64,000 nt of DNA from positions 4,387,330-4,451,329 of the forward strand of contig JAJEKV010000056.1 of NCBI GenBank assembly GCA_021234155.1, in the 5' to 3' direction. Below are positions 10,801-23,600 of this stretch, piece after piece. The DNA comes from Isoetes taiwanensis. Taxonomy: Eukaryota; Streptophyta; Lycopodiopsida; Isoetales; Isoetaceae. Below the pieces are notes generated by a model. The model worked only from the letters and a program-made list of their open reading frames with translations. It was not told the DNA's origin and did not search any database. The number at the start of each line of letters is the position of its first letter. Positions within the stretch are counted from its first letter, which is position 1. The translations under genes and the position numbers were made by a program.

Positions 10801-13800
10801 CGGTTGAATATGTAGGTTTTTTATTTTTCAGCTGGCATGTATTTATGAGGATGAAAGGGGAGAAAGGCGAGGGCTTGGGGCCAGAAGCACCACATACGCT
10901 ACATACCTTTCAACGCATATCATCACCTCAGGTGAACTTTATATTCGTTAGGATAATAATCACTGCTGCTATAACCACCAGCGACTTCAGGCAAGAGTTT
11001 AACGATGTTGGATGGCTGCCAGGACAATGTACATAGATATCAAGGAGGATTTTGGAACTATTTCAGCATAGGTATGTTTTGTGTTTACATCTTGAGATTA
11101 GAAACACGGTAATTTCTTGCCATTGTCATTTTAAAGTGGGTTGCATTACCTAGGAATGGACGCACAAGTATCATATGAATTTCATGCACAGAGAAAAAGC
11201 CATCCAGAGAAGTTCAAGCATCAGTTAGCTAATCAGGTTTGTTCATACTTCCAAGAAACTTACTTATAGTGGAAATGTCATTTCTGACTATGGTTTTCTG
11301 TTTATCTTAAATCAGGGCAGATATGCAATGCTCGGTTGCACGCAGGGCTGGTTCTGTGCAGCTTGCTTGCATCCAGCCTATAGGTATGCTGCAATAAATA
11401 TTGCGTTGCTGTGTATTAGATTACAGCTACAGATATCAGTTGATTGGAATTACAGAAAGAAACGTAGTAAAGGGGAGAGATGGAACTTCATACTTGAGTT
11501 ATTTGAGTTATTAGAGTAAACCAACGTATGCATATTGTTTTGTGAGAAATTGGGGAGATCATATACCTACATCCCTATATAAATGTTTCCTTTTATACAT
11601 GAAAGCATGCTTAGACTGGAAGCACTACGATACGGCAGTACCTTCAATTAAGGTTTAGAAGCGTCCCCAAAAAAAAAAAAAAAAAAAAAAAAAAATAAAA
11701 TTGGACTATGGCACAATCGTGATTGGTGAAAAATTGTAATAGTTTATTTTGGCAAAAAGCTTGCAGGAGGAGACATTAAGATGTAAGAAAATGTATGTTC
11801 TATAACTACCTGTTTGCATGTCCCATATAATCATTTTTAAAGAAGTGAAACCAGGGAAACTAGGTCAAGTGCCGGTAGGAACTTCTAATTTCTGGTGTAA
11901 CATTACCAGCTAACTGTGACAGGAACTTCTCTTGATATGTACATTGGAGGGGGATAAAATCATTCAATCAGCTAAATGATTACTTACATTCTTAGCACAT
12001 TATGGTTTGGATTTGAATGTCTTTCCCTTTTTCATTGAATAGAACATTATAGATTGATGCATGACCCACATCTTAATGAAAGGCTTGTATTATTTTTGCG
12101 CTAGGAACATCAACAATCTTGCCATAATAAAAATCCGGAAAGCCAACGGGAAGTGGGAGGACTTGGAGGTGTCTTCAGAGTATGTAGTGTGCTATCTGTT
12201 CATCAGTCAGTTTGACTTCCACTACTATGCGTTATTCAGAAAGCAATATAGCTATATTATTGTTGGATATGAACTTTATTTTCTTAAGGTTCTTTTCTCA
12301 TAATATGCATCCGAGTTTTATGCTGTAATATGCTTTGAAAGTGCAATAAGCTACCCATGTGAGTTTCTGGTTGCGTAGGCCTCTTGAAGTATACATATTT
12401 CCTTTCTTACTTAGATTGCTTTTGGCTCCTCAACAGTGGGTTTTGCCTCCTTTTAGGTGGCAAGCCTGATGGATTTCTGGTGTTGCTCGCCATTTATGAC
12501 GATCCCTCCAACCCATGTAAGATGATTCCTCTTCTCCCGTATAACTGCGACTTCTTGCGCCATTCTCCACCTCTCCTTTTCGTTATTTCAAAATTGATAG
12601 GGAAAATCCCAATTTTCTTTATAGCTCCTCCAGTCACCATTCCTGGTATACTGCTTGTATCTTAAAGCTGAGTATGCACATGATGTCAATTGAAGAATCA
12701 TCTCTTTTTGTGTCAATGATAGCATCAATGGATTTCTTGGACAAATCCAAAAGAAAATGATGGTTTCGCTCTACGACATCTTCTGCTAAAAGGGTAGGGG
12801 AATTAAGTATCCTTGAGTACCTCAAGCACATATCATTGAACTGACTCTTGACAACTCTGAAATGCTACTTATGACTAGCTCATGAAATGCTTCTCCCTCT
12901 GGGGGCAGTTTTAGCAACTTTTGCCCTGACCAACGGTGCTACACAGGTTCTGAAAATGAAAGTCTCTTAACATCATAAAGGCGATGCTTGTTCTTGTCTA
13001 CTTGGCTAAGGTTGCATAGAGGGTGAAATTCGTGTTCCTGTGCATTGTTTAACCTGATTTACCACTATGCAAGGACGTTTGGTGTAGCATAGCCATTTGC
13101 AGTCCTTTTACCATCTTCTGTTGATTTAAGTTGGTCTTCTGTTGATTTAAGTTGGCTTTTTGTTTAGTGAGTCCATGTTTTCTTAACGTTCTAGAGGTGG
13201 TTGATTCAGGACTACAACATAAAAGCAAAGGTAGAACATCTTCATGCATTTAAAAATAAAAGAAGGATGCTTATAATTTCATAACCAGCACATCATTTCA
13301 CAATTCAGCTTATTGCGGATTCATTTTGGTCTCTTTCCAGCATAAGATCGATTGTTCTATTAAATTTGCCTAGCTTCTCTGGAGGCCTGGACCCTTGGGG
13401 AGATCCTAGTGACAGGAAGTCTCGAGAGGTTTGTTCGTAGTGATTTTGTGCAGGTTTTGTTATCCGCTAATTCATCCTGCTAATACAATCTTGATGTGCA
13501 GAGAGGTTTGACTAGACCTTTAGTTAATGATGGGTTGTTGGAGGTGGTCGGTTTTCGACATGGTTGGCATGGATTATCCTTGCTCTGTCCAAAAGGACAT
13601 GGGACACGTTTAGCTCAGGTATTATGTGCTTTAGGTCTTTCGATGCTAGTGTATGGATGTTGACATTGTAAATCATTTTACGCAGGCAAGGAAAGTAAGG
13701 ATTGAGTTTAAGGCTGCAGCTCCAGAACATACATATATGCGGATGGATGGAGAGCCTTGGAAGCAACCTTTACCAGAAAATGCAAAGGATACAGTCATTG

Positions 13801-13988
13801 AGATCTCACACCTTGGGCAGGTTACTATGCTTGCAAGGAATGGTTGCAGAGCTAAAAGCAAACCAGACGAAGCTCCTGCAAAATTCGCCACTGAAATTGC
13901 AACAGAATCAGACAGTGACCACTCTTGTAAGAGTGCTAGTTATAAGAAATTTGGCCCCTCTTCAACACTTAAATACATGGGTCAGTAA
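7837..13988 (+). CDS. Diacylglycerol kinase, plant cluster-II type (DGK5-like), ~12 exons
   Basis: This enzyme phosphorylates diacylglycerol to phosphatidic acid in lipid signalling. Exons read by eye: 7837-8043, 9811-9933, 10006-10134, 10222-10307, 10832-10931, 10996-11071, 11154-11236, 11316-11383, 12105-12183, about 13341-13428, 13502-13618, 13686-13988. Visible motifs in order are [11 protein letters not shown], the catalytic glycine loop [75 protein letters not shown] and [13 protein letters not shown]. The coding sum is about 486 codons, close to the roughly 500 of plant homologues without the cysteine-rich domain. Borders are GT..AG with matching phases except exon 9 to 10, where the exact join is unclear. 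The ATG at 7837 sits 20 bases inside an exon with acceptor at 7816, so a 5' untranslated exon probably lies upstream. It appears intact. Confidence 0.9.
8044..9810. other. Intron 1 of the diacylglycerol kinase gene
   Basis: A 1.77 kb intron beginning GTAAGG and ending TTTTCTAG. It contains a GAAA run near 9079-9100. No nested gene was recognised. Confidence 0.75.
11384..13340. other. Introns 8 and 9 of the diacylglycerol kinase gene
   Basis: Two long introns flank the small exon at 12105-12183. A poly(A) run of 27 lies at 11669-11695, and a short duplicated GTTGATTTAAGTTGG(T/C)TTT lies near 13119-13160. I found no independent gene inside. Confidence 0.65.
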
Positions 13989-14250
13989 CTTCCTATTCAT
14001 ACATGGGTCAGTAACTTCCTATTCAACTCCCATTCTGAAAATGGGAAAGTGTACATTGCCTAGTTTTGCATTTGTAATTTCTCCACTAACCCGACAATTG
14101 TTTTCGTACGTGGATGGTTGATAAGATTCTTGTACTATATGATATTCTGCAAAATACAAAATTCAAGAAATTGGAGACCCAACATTCTTGAACAGTATAT
14201 GTTAACAATTGGACACCATTGACATGCACTGGCTGCTCTTACGGTGCATT

Positions 14251-14623
14251 TATTGGCTCCCGATTATGGGTTGGTTGGATTCCAATGTGGTATTAGACTC
14301 GTAGATTAGCATCTATTTTGCAAGTCAAATACCAAAAATGGGGTATTCGACTTATAGATTCGCATGTAAATTATGTAAGTCAAATACGCCCAAAAAATAT
14401 TGTGTGAGTGGAATAGAAAAATGTTAACAGGCGGGCTCGAACTTGGGCTCCAACTTGCGTAAAGAAGTTGAAAACCGGACGAACTGACCATTTGTGGCAC
14501 ACAAAGTCATTACAATAAAAATAATTCTCATATTATAATAAACTATAATGATTATGCGTGGCGTATTTGGCTCGCCGTTTTTTGGAATCCAACCCCCATC
14601 CAACCCCCTTTCGGGAGCCAATA
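14251..14623. mobile_element. MITE-like element with TATTGGCTCCCG inverted ends
   Basis: The left end TATTGGCTCCCG...GGTTGGATTCCAA (14251-14285) is the inverted counterpart of 14582-14623. Internally a TAGATT(A/C)GCAT ... CAAGTCAAATAC unit is repeated. No target-site duplication or coding capacity was seen. Confidence 0.65.
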
Positions 14624-14763
14624 TTTTGCTCGCTGTTCTTACAAGTAGAACCACGTGTAGTATAAGTGTTAAATGTAATGGCATGTACAGGCTGCTATTG
14701 TGAATATTTAAAGACAACAAAAATATAGAAACATGGATGTATAATGAAATTTAAGTTTCTCGT

Positions 14764-15075
14764 CTACGGATACCTGTCTGCGTTCATGGCCTGTGGCAGA
14801 GGCAGAGCAAAGAAGAAACGAAGAGCATTTGTGATGCCCGTCATTATCAGAGCCTTTTGGTATCCAATTCCAGTGGGGTAACCTGGAGGAGTTTCATTAT
14901 TACTGAGCATTGAACATTGAACAACAGCCCCAATGATGGCCCCAGCCATAGCCTTGCCAGCAGATGCAGAAAGTCCCTGACGTGTTGATCTGACACGTGC
15001 AGAAAAGAGCTATGCAGAAGTGATGGAAATTGGTGGCATAGGGACGAAAGTTGGCAAAAAGTAAAAAAAAATTGT
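14764..15075 (-). pseudogene. PHT1 phosphate transporter 3' relic 1
   Basis: Translated on the minus strand with frame changes, this matches the last third of the intact PHT1 protein at 32200-33831. Shared segments are [34 protein letters not shown] and FALPLPQAM. The match starts abruptly in the loop before the SARVRST segment and stops before the C terminus. Several frameshifts are present. It is a dead duplicate. Confidence 0.85.
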
Positions 15076-15229
15076 GACATTTTGCGGGCTCTTCCAATAA
15101 GACCTCACCACTTTGGCACTGATTCTAACACCGAATGGCAACAAAAAAATTTCTTGTCTGCGACACTTTTGCTGCTTTTCTCTGCGACCTTCTCCGGCAG
15201 CGATTCTGCTGATGATTTGTGATGTTCCA

Positions 15230-15283
15230 ACATTTCTACAACGATTCGACTTGCTATTCCAACGTTTCTACAATGATTCGACA
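15230..15283. repeat. Short tandem duplication beside the LTR array
   Basis: CCAAC(A/G)TTTCTACAA(C/T)GATTCGAC is repeated with a period of about 35 bases, just left of the first LTR. Confidence 0.7.
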
Positions 15284-15302
15284 GAGAAGGTGAGGATCTA
15301 CC

Positions 15303-18300
15303 TGTCACAAAACTTAATAGAATATATTGGAAGAGATTGGCTGGAATAGCCACAATCGTGGATACAAATAGTTAACCAAGAGGTATGCTTGGTTACAGAC
15401 ATGCCTTTTACTTAGAGATGTGACTATTGGGATAGCCACATCATCGATCCAGATCTTACCAGATCAACCTATCCTCAATACTCCCCCTTGATCGAAAGAT
15501 CTAGGAGACGAAATCTTATTATCTTTCTTCCTATCTTCAACAGCTTTTCTCCCCCTTATTGTGCAGCATCAATGAACCATCTAGGCAGCCTTGCACTCCC
15601 GTGTACATGCATATCTCTCAAATTGGAAAGCCTCTTACTGTAAATCTGAAGTAATAAATTTCATGTCCTGAACATCTCCTTACATGTCTTACTATCCTAC
15701 TATATGCAAGACTTGAGGATGCAAGATTATATAACTCAGCATTTCTCCCCCTTAATCTTGTATCCGAAAATCAAGATTACATTGGACCTCATGTCTTTAA
15801 TCCTATCTACATGCTTTGAACTAGTGCACTTCCTACACTACTACAGCGTGTATTTATCTTAATGCGATCCAGGCAAATAATCCAGTCTGTAAAGGATTCC
15901 AATCTTTAAATAAGCCTTCAGAATTTCCATAGCTCGTACATAGGTGGAGTTTATCTCTTTATCTGCATTCCCATTGCTATTACTCCATTCGAACTAGTTT
16001 CTGAAATTGTGGACTCTCCTTGAGGCAGTAAATTTAGATCTAGAAGTCTGGCTTCACAAATTTGATGTGGCATAAACCAACGCTCGCCAGATTCCATGGA
16101 TTCAACTTGGAGATATTTCCTCTTTACAGGAATATGATGTATCATTTTTACAAAAGAACTAAAAACAGGAACATTCATATACCATGAAATTTCATTTACT
16201 GATTATGTTCTTGTGCTTTAAAAACTCACACCGTTCTTCAGTTTTGATAGCTATCAGGTTTCTCTTTTTCTCCAAAAAATCCTCGTGTTGCTTCTTCACA
16301 TGTTCTTGACAGGACCTTGGTGTTACAGGAGCGTCTTTGGCCAAGGATAGATTCAACTCCAGATAAAAACTGCCCTCCCTTCAGCGCTAGATGCGTCTGT
16401 TCATACCCCCAGCCTTGTTGGCATGCTCCGAGCATGGACCCACGGACTGGACAAAGACCCGATTTTCCAAAATCTTGTAAATTTCTTGCTGTAACCAATT
16501 TTTTCTGACCTCCTGAGCGTAGCAACCAAATCGATTCTTGGTCTGCTCGTCTTCACCAACTGCTGCCGCCTGCAAGGAATTGTCTCTTCCACTTCCTTTC
16601 AAGATTCCTCCCATTCTTTCCAATGCTTCCATACTTTCGCTACTCTTCACCGGGCAACCTGATTTTCCTTCTACACAGATCCCTAGATCAGGGTTCTTGC
16701 TCTGACATCATGTCACAAAACTGAATAGAATGTATTGGAAGAGACTGGCTGGAATAGCCCCAACTGTGGCTACAAATAGTTAACCAAGAGGTATGCCACT
16801 TGGTTACAGACATGCCTTTTACCAAGAGATGTGACGATTGGGATATCCACATCATCAATCAAGATCTTACTAGATTAACCTATCCTCAATACTCCCCCTT
16901 GATCAAAAGATCTAGGAGACAATATCTTATTGCCTTTCTTCCTATCTTCAACAGCTTTTCTCCCCCTTATTGTGCAGCATCAATGCACCATCTAGACAGC
17001 CTTGCACTTCTGTATATGCATATGTCTCAAACTGGAGAGCCTCTTGCACTATTCTACTATATGCAAGACTTGAGGATGCAAGATTATATAACTTTGCATC
17101 TCTCCCTCTTAATCTTGTATCCGAAGATCACGATTACATTGGGCCTCATGTCCTTAATCCTATCTACATGCTTTAAACTAGTGCGCTTCCTACACTACTA
17201 CAGCATGTATTTATCTTAAAACTATCCAGACAAATAATCCAGTCCGTAAAGGACTCGAATCTTTGAATAAGCCTTCAGAATTTCCTAGCTTGTACATAAA
17301 AGTTTATCTCTTTATCTGCATTCCCATTGGTGTTACTCCATTCTGAACTAGTTTCTGAAATCGTGGACTCTTCTTGAGGCGGTAAATTTTGATTTAGAAG
17401 TCTGGCTTCACAAATTTGGTATGGCATAAACCAATGCTCGCCAGATTCCATGGATTCAACTTGGAGATATTTCCTCTTTACAGGAATATGATGTATCAGT
17501 TTTACAGAAGAACTACTAACAGGAATATTCATATACCATGAAATTTCTTCATCTTTTTTACTGATTATGTTCTTGTGCTTAAAAAAATCACGTCGTTCTC
17601 CAATTTGGATAGCTATCAGGTTTCTCTTTTTTTCCAAAAAATCCTCTTGTTGCTTCTTCATATGTTCTTGACAGGACCTTGGTGTTACAGGAATGTCTTT
17701 GGCCAAAGATACGTTCAATCCCAGATGAAAAACCCATCTTTTCAACTGCCCTCCCTTCAGCACTAGATGCATCCGTTCACACCTCCAGCCTTGTTGGCAT
17801 GCTCCCAGCATGGACCCATTGACTGGACAAAGACCCGATTTTCAAAAATCTTGTAAATTTCTTGCCGTAACCAATTTTTTCTGACCTCCTGAGCACTGCA
17901 ACCAAATCGATTTTTGGTCTGCTCTCTTCATCATGCTGCCGTCTGCAATGAAATTGCCTCTTCCACTTCCTTTCAAGATTCCTCCTATTCTTTTCAATGC
18001 TAGGATCCTCCATACTTTCGCTACTCTTCCATACTTTGGCTACCCTACTGGGCAACCTGATTTTCCTTCTCCACAGGTCCCTAGATCAGGCTTCCTATGC
18101 CGATATCATGTCACAAAACTGAATAGAATGTATTGGAAGAGATTGGCTGGAATAGCCCCAACCGTGGCTACAAATAGTTAAGCAAGAGGTATGCGACTTG
18201 GTTACAGACATGCCTTTTACTAAAAGATGTGACTATTGGGATATCCACACCATCGTTGATCAAAAGATCTAGGAGACGAAATCTTGTTGCCTTTCTTCCT

Positions 18301-20827
18301 ATCTTCAACAGCTTTTCTCCCCCTTTTTGTGTTCACACCTCCAGCCTTGTTGGCATGCTCCTAGCATGGACCCGTTGACTGGACAAAGACCCGGTTTTCC
18401 AAAATCTTGTAAATTTCTTGCTGTAACCAATTTTTTCTGACCTCCTGAGCATAGCAACCAAATCAATTCTTGGTCTGCTCTCTTCACCAACTGCTGCCGT
18501 CCGCAACGAATTTGCCTTTTCCACTTGCTTCTATGATTCCTCCCATTCTTTCCAATGCTAGGATCCACTCTTCCATACTTTGGCTCCCCTACTGGGCAAC
18601 CGGATTTTCCTTCTCCACAGGTCCCTAGATCAGGGTTCTTGCTCTGATACCATGTCACAAAACTGAATAAAATGTATTGGAAGAGATTGGCTGGAATAGC
18701 CCCAACCATGGCTACAAATAGTTAAGCAAGAGGTATGCGACTTGGTTACAGACATGCCTTTTACTAAAAGCTGTGACTATTGGAATATCCACATCATCGA
18801 TCACGATCTTACCAGATCAACCTATCCTCAATACTCCCCCTTGATCAAAAGATCTAGGAGATGAAATCTTGTTGTCTTTCTTCCTATCTTCAACATCTTT
18901 TCTCCCCCTTTTTGTGTTCACACCTCCAGCCTTGTTGGCATGCTCCTAGCATGGACCCGTTGACTGGACAAAGACCCGGTTTTCCAAAATCTTGTAAATT
19001 TCTTGCTGTAACCAATTTTTTCTGACCTCCTGAGCGTAGCAACCAAATCAATTCTTGGTCTGCTCTTCACCAACTGCTGCCGTCCGCAACGAATTTGCCT
19101 TTTCCACTTGCTTCTAAGATTCCTCCCATTCTTTCCAATGCTAGGATCCTCCATACTTTCGCTACTCTTCCATACTTTGGCTCCCCTACTGGGCAACCGG
19201 ATTTTCCTTCTTCACAGGTCCCTAGATCAGGGTTCTTGCTCTGATACCATGTCACAAAACTGAATAAAATGTATTGGAAGATATTGGCTGGAATAGCCCC
19301 GACCGTGGCTACAAATAGTTAACCAAGAGGCATGTAGATGTGACTATTAGGATATCGACATCATCGATCCAGATCTTACCATATCAATATATCCTCAATA
19401 CTCCCCCTTGATCGAAAGATCTGGGAGATGAAATCTTATTGACTTTCTTGTTATCTTCAACAGCTTTTCTCCCTCTTATTGTCACCATCTAGACAGCCTT
19501 GTACTCCCGTGTACATGCGTGCCTCTCAAACTTGAGAGCCTCTTGCTGTAAATCTGAAGCAATAAATTTCATGTCCTCAACATCTCTCTACATGTCTTAC
19601 TATCCTACTATATGCAAGACTTGAGGATGCAAGATTATATAACTCTGCATTTCTCCCCCTTAATCTTGTATCCGAAGATCAAGATTACATTGGGCCTCAT
19701 GTCTTTAATCCTATCTACATGTTTTGAACTAGTGCGCTTTCTATACTACTACAGCATGTATTTATCTTAATGCGATCCAGGTAAATAATTCAGTCTGTAA
19801 AGGACTCCAATCTTTAAGCCTTCAGAAGTTTCCTAGCGCGTACATAGGTGGAATTTATCTCTTTATTTGCATTCCCATTGATGTTACTCCATTTTGAACT
19901 AGTTTCTGAAACTGTGGACTCTTCTTGAGGCGATAAATTTAGATTTAGAAGTCTGGCTTCACAAATTTGGTGTGGCATAAACTAACGCTCGCCAGATTCC
20001 ATGGATTCAACTTTGAGATATTCCCTCTTTATAGGAATATGATGTATCACTTTTACAGAAGAACTAATAACAAGAACATTCATATACCATGAAATTTCTT
20101 CATCTTCTTTACTGATTATGTTCTTGTGCTTCAAAAAATCGAATCGTTCTTCAGTTTTGATAGCTATCGTGTTTCACTTTTTCTCCAAAAAATCCTCTTG
20201 TTGCTTCTTCATATGTTCTTGACAGCACGTCGGTGTTATAGGAGGATCGTTGGCCAAGGATAGATTCAATACCAGATGAAAAACCCATCTTTTCAACTGC
20301 CCTTCCTTCAGCGCTAAGTGCATCCGTTCACACCTCCAACCTTGTTGGCATGCTCCCATCATGGACCTGCTGACTGAACAAAGACCCGGCTTTCCAAAAT
20401 CTTGTAAATTTCTTGCCGTAACCAATTTTTTCTGATCTCCTAAGTGCAGCAACCAAATCGATTCTTGGTCTGCTTGCCTTCATCAATTGCTGCCGTCTGC
20501 AACGAATTTACCTCTTCCACCTCCTTTCAAGATTCCTTCCATTATTTCCAATGCCAGGATCCTCTATACTTGCGCTACTCTTCCATACTTTGGCTACCCT
20601 ACCGAGCAATCGGATTTTCCTTCTCCATAGGTCTCTAGATCAGGGTTCTTGCTCTGATACCATGTCACAAAACTGAATAGAATGTATTGGAAGAGATTTG
20701 CTGGAATAGCCCAACCGTGGCTACAAATAGTTAACCAAGAGGTATGCCACTTGGTTATAGACATGCCTTCTACCAAGAGATGTGACTATTGGGATATTTC
20801 AGATCTTACCAGATCAACCTATCCTCG
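15303..20827 (-). mobile_element. Head-to-tail array of a short non-autonomous LTR retrotransposon (6 LTRs, 5 internal regions)
   Basis: LTRs of about 150-178 bases lie at 15303-15477, 16711-16888, 18109-18255 (truncated), 18653-18830, 19250-19397 (internal deletion) and 20663-20827. Read on the minus strand, each starts TGAGGATAGG and ends TTTTGTGACA. Each internal region starts with the primer-binding site TGGTATCAGAGC, complementary to initiator tRNA-Met and typical of copia elements. The sites at 18641, 19238 and 20651 are intact; those before the second and third LTR are mutated. Each internal region ends with the polypurine tract CAAGGGGGAG. Full internal regions (1, 2 and 5) are about 1.2 kb; regions 3 and 4 are about 0.4 kb deletion forms. 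No reverse transcriptase, integrase or protease is present, so it depends on another element. Shared LTRs show a tandem array formed by LTR-LTR recombination. Confidence 0.9.
17275..17811 (-). CDS. Open frame inside the LTR element (gag-like position)
   Basis: The second internal region keeps a 178-codon frame starting MLGACQQGWRCERMH and containing RSCQEHMKKQQEDFLEKKR and VKRKYLQVESMESGEHWFMP. Homologous but frame-broken versions occur in the other internal regions (for example 16238-16525 and 20174-20452). It has a basic, Gln/Lys-rich character, but I see no zinc knuckle or known gag motif. It may be a degenerate gag or captured host sequence. Confidence 0.45.
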   Translation of the reverse strand: MLGACQQGWRCERMHLVLKGGQLKRWVFHLGLNVSLAKDIPVTPRSCQEHMKKQQEDFLEKKRNLIAIQIGERRDFFKHKNIISKKDEEISWYMNIPVSSSSVKLIHHIPVKRKYLQVESMESGEHWFMPYQICEARLLNQNLPPQEESTISETSSEWSNTNGNADKEINFYVQARKF

Positions 20828-22620
20828 TTTGGATATGGTTTCATGAATCTTGTCGAGTTGTTAGGTCATAAAGCTTAGGGCTTTTTGGTGTGGGAAGCAT
20901 TTTGGTTTGCTTGTGTTTCACTTTGAGGCAGGCTTGGTTTGAGGTATTCCCATGAAGGTTGTTGGTTCTAAGGATTTTTTTGGATGCCGGTATCCCACCC
21001 AATATTTACATGTTGCATGATTTTCTTAATGGTTTGCTTGTTTTTCTTTCCACTGGATATGGTTTCCAGCTCTGGCTTATCCCTTCAACACGAGGTTCCT
21101 TAAGGCCCAGGCTATAATAGGCTCGATGTTTATTGAAGAATGAGATATGGCTTTTCATTCATCTTGGATTATGCAAGTATATTTTACATAGTGTCTGGTG
21201 CTTATATTGTCGACTCAACCACATCAGGCTTCATTTCTCGTAAGCTTTTATATTTTTAAGATTTCGTTGATGTTTGACATCTTAGTCTCGGTCCGGCGGC
21301 TAGCACATAGGGTGCCTCGACCACTTGTACAGGTTCAAGCTTTTTTGCTATCGAATGCCCTAAATTGAGCTCATATTTGTTTATATATTTCTTTTTCTTG
21401 AAATTGTATTCCGTGCATGCATGCTATAGGTCCTTACAGATTTCTTTGTTCCTTGAGTATTTACTATTCTCCAGTAGTGCGTCTATACATGTGCTATAAC
21501 CATGTACCCAGTTCTAAGATAGGTTGGATTTATGTTGGCTCAGTCTTTTAGCTTTGTTTTTCTGTCTTAACATGCGATGGTTTTTTTTTTTTTTTAATAT
21601 GGTGTTTTTTAAAATATGTATTCTACTTAAGTTGGCTTGGTATCAGAAATTTCCCTCGAAATTATAGTCCGTGATGTACTATAGTCTCATCTTTGCCATG
21701 TTTTATGTCATTATCTAGACAGTTTGTTTTAGATTACATATTATATTGTTGGCTCTACAGTTCATGTGTACATGCATCAACTGCTACGCCCGGGCATTTA
21801 TCTCGGTAATTACATGGTTTATTTTTTTAAAATGCATATTCTATTTTAAATTTTATCGGCTAAAATAATTCATTTGTAAAGTACATATGTACATGCACTT
21901 GTCAAATCCCATTTGGCCCTCTTATTAATGATTCATTTGGATATTGCTCGACCCATGCACCGATTTCCTCATCTTGGACTTGTCAAGTACCTGCGATATG
22001 CCACCTCATCTTGGACTTGTCAAGTACTTGCAATATGCTTTATGGATGAATAGCGCATAATGATGTGTTTCCATAGCTTTCATTATCTTCAACAGACATG
22101 TTTCCTATGTTATTATTAAGGTTCTAGATTGAAAAGATTCATGGAGGGATACATTTCTGATGGTGATAAAAGGTTGACCAACTGATGTGAACGAAGATGC
22201 CTCACTTGGTTTGGATATGCCTCGTTATTTGTTTTAGTGCACCCAGACGATATCTTATGCCCTACTTGGGTAGGGTATGCTACTGAAGATTCTCAAATGG
22301 ACAATAAGAAGGAAAATTTTGAGACTATTCAGCTCACTTAGTGGGAGCCAGTCTCTGCTGGAAGAAGAGACGGAGGCCAATAACTGCTAGTGACCGTATT
22401 GAAATGGAGTCTATCGACTTTGCCTGGTCTCCGTCGAATAAGAAGAAGCTTCTCAACAATGCCAAGATTTTTGTGCTCATTGCTGAAACATATTCAACAC
22501 TCATTGGGGATGGCAACTAGTTTGAGAAAAGTAAGCATCGACAGACGAATTCATAAATTGGTCCACAAATTCAAGTTTTGTCCAAATATAATGAAATGAT
22601 GCTTATAATGAGATTTAAGC
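20828..22620. other. Gene-poor stretch
   Basis: AT-rich DNA with a 36-bp tandem duplication (CTCATCTTGGACTTGTCAAG unit, 21968-22040) and T/A runs near 21585-21600. Near 22390-22520 a short frame reads MESIDFAWSPSNKKKLL. It has no recognised family and is probably a scrap. Confidence 0.5.
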
Positions 22621-22624
22621 TTCG

Positions 22625-23087
22625 ACTACTGCTATCTGCTGCGGCCTTAACTCTCCTCCATTTTCATCTGCAAGGTCTTCCAAGGACTTGCCCATAGTCT
22701 CTGGGAGAGGCATAGCGAGGAAGAAACCCACAGCATTTGTGATGCCCAACAATATAAAAGACTAATTTCAGTGGGATAACCTAGATCAATTTCACTCTTA
22801 TGGGTGCTCTGAGCAGCATACAGAAATCCAAAGGCCCCAATAATGGCTCCAGCCTTGCCAGCTGCTGCAGCCATACCATGGCATAGAGCTCTGCAAGAAT
22901 GATAAAAGTAGTGGCATTGGGCCCAAAGTTGGCAAAGAAGAAAGTGAAGGCATATAACACAAAGAACGTGGTATGATGTCCTCCCCACCAAGTTTTTGTA
23001 GTTGCATTCTTACACCTGTATCTTCTCAGTTGGTCATAAGGTATGGCAATGGCAAACGTGAACGCTGTCATGAAGAAAAATCCAATC
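22625..23087 (-). pseudogene. PHT1 phosphate transporter 3' relic 2
   Basis: The minus strand matches the intact PHT1 gene from its IGFFFMTAF segment to the stop codon, including [39 protein letters not shown]-like sequence and the extreme C terminus ending in VVEA-stop. A deletion removes most of the FPARVRST segment, and later frameshifts break the frame. The homology begins sharply near 23087. It is a truncated, dead copy. Confidence 0.9.
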
Positions 23088-23600
23088 ACATGTTAACTAT
23101 TCTTCATCATATGTTAATATTTGTATGGGTCCCATGACCTCTTGGTGCATAAGTCCCACAATTTTCTTGGATATATGTTATGGACATCTAATAAACATAA
23201 CCACTTGTACAAGAGTGAAGTAGAAAGCATTGCCAAAAATATAATGAAACCATCTATTAAAACACAAAAATAAATCACTACTAAGACTATAATATTAAAT
23301 TAAATAAACAAACTACTATAAAAACCCATGACAGTGAATTGTGGTGACAAACTAGAACAATGAACCAGAAATAAGAACCACACCATATACCTATTTATAA
23401 TTATTCAACATATTAATCCACGAAAAATTATTACTTTATTATAGTGGTTTCATGTAAAAATTGCAAGTGGCATCTCCACAATCACACTATTAATATTCAT
23501 CTTGCAACCATTTTTGGGTTCAATATCTTCTAAAGTGGACTAGACAACTTTATACCATGCTACGTAATGTGAGTTAACACTGTAACATCAACTACTTATA

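Noticed and set aside
15303-20827. Interpreting the repeats as a CRISPR-like or satellite array
   Set aside because: The units have LTRs, a tRNA primer site and a polypurine tract, which identify an LTR element.
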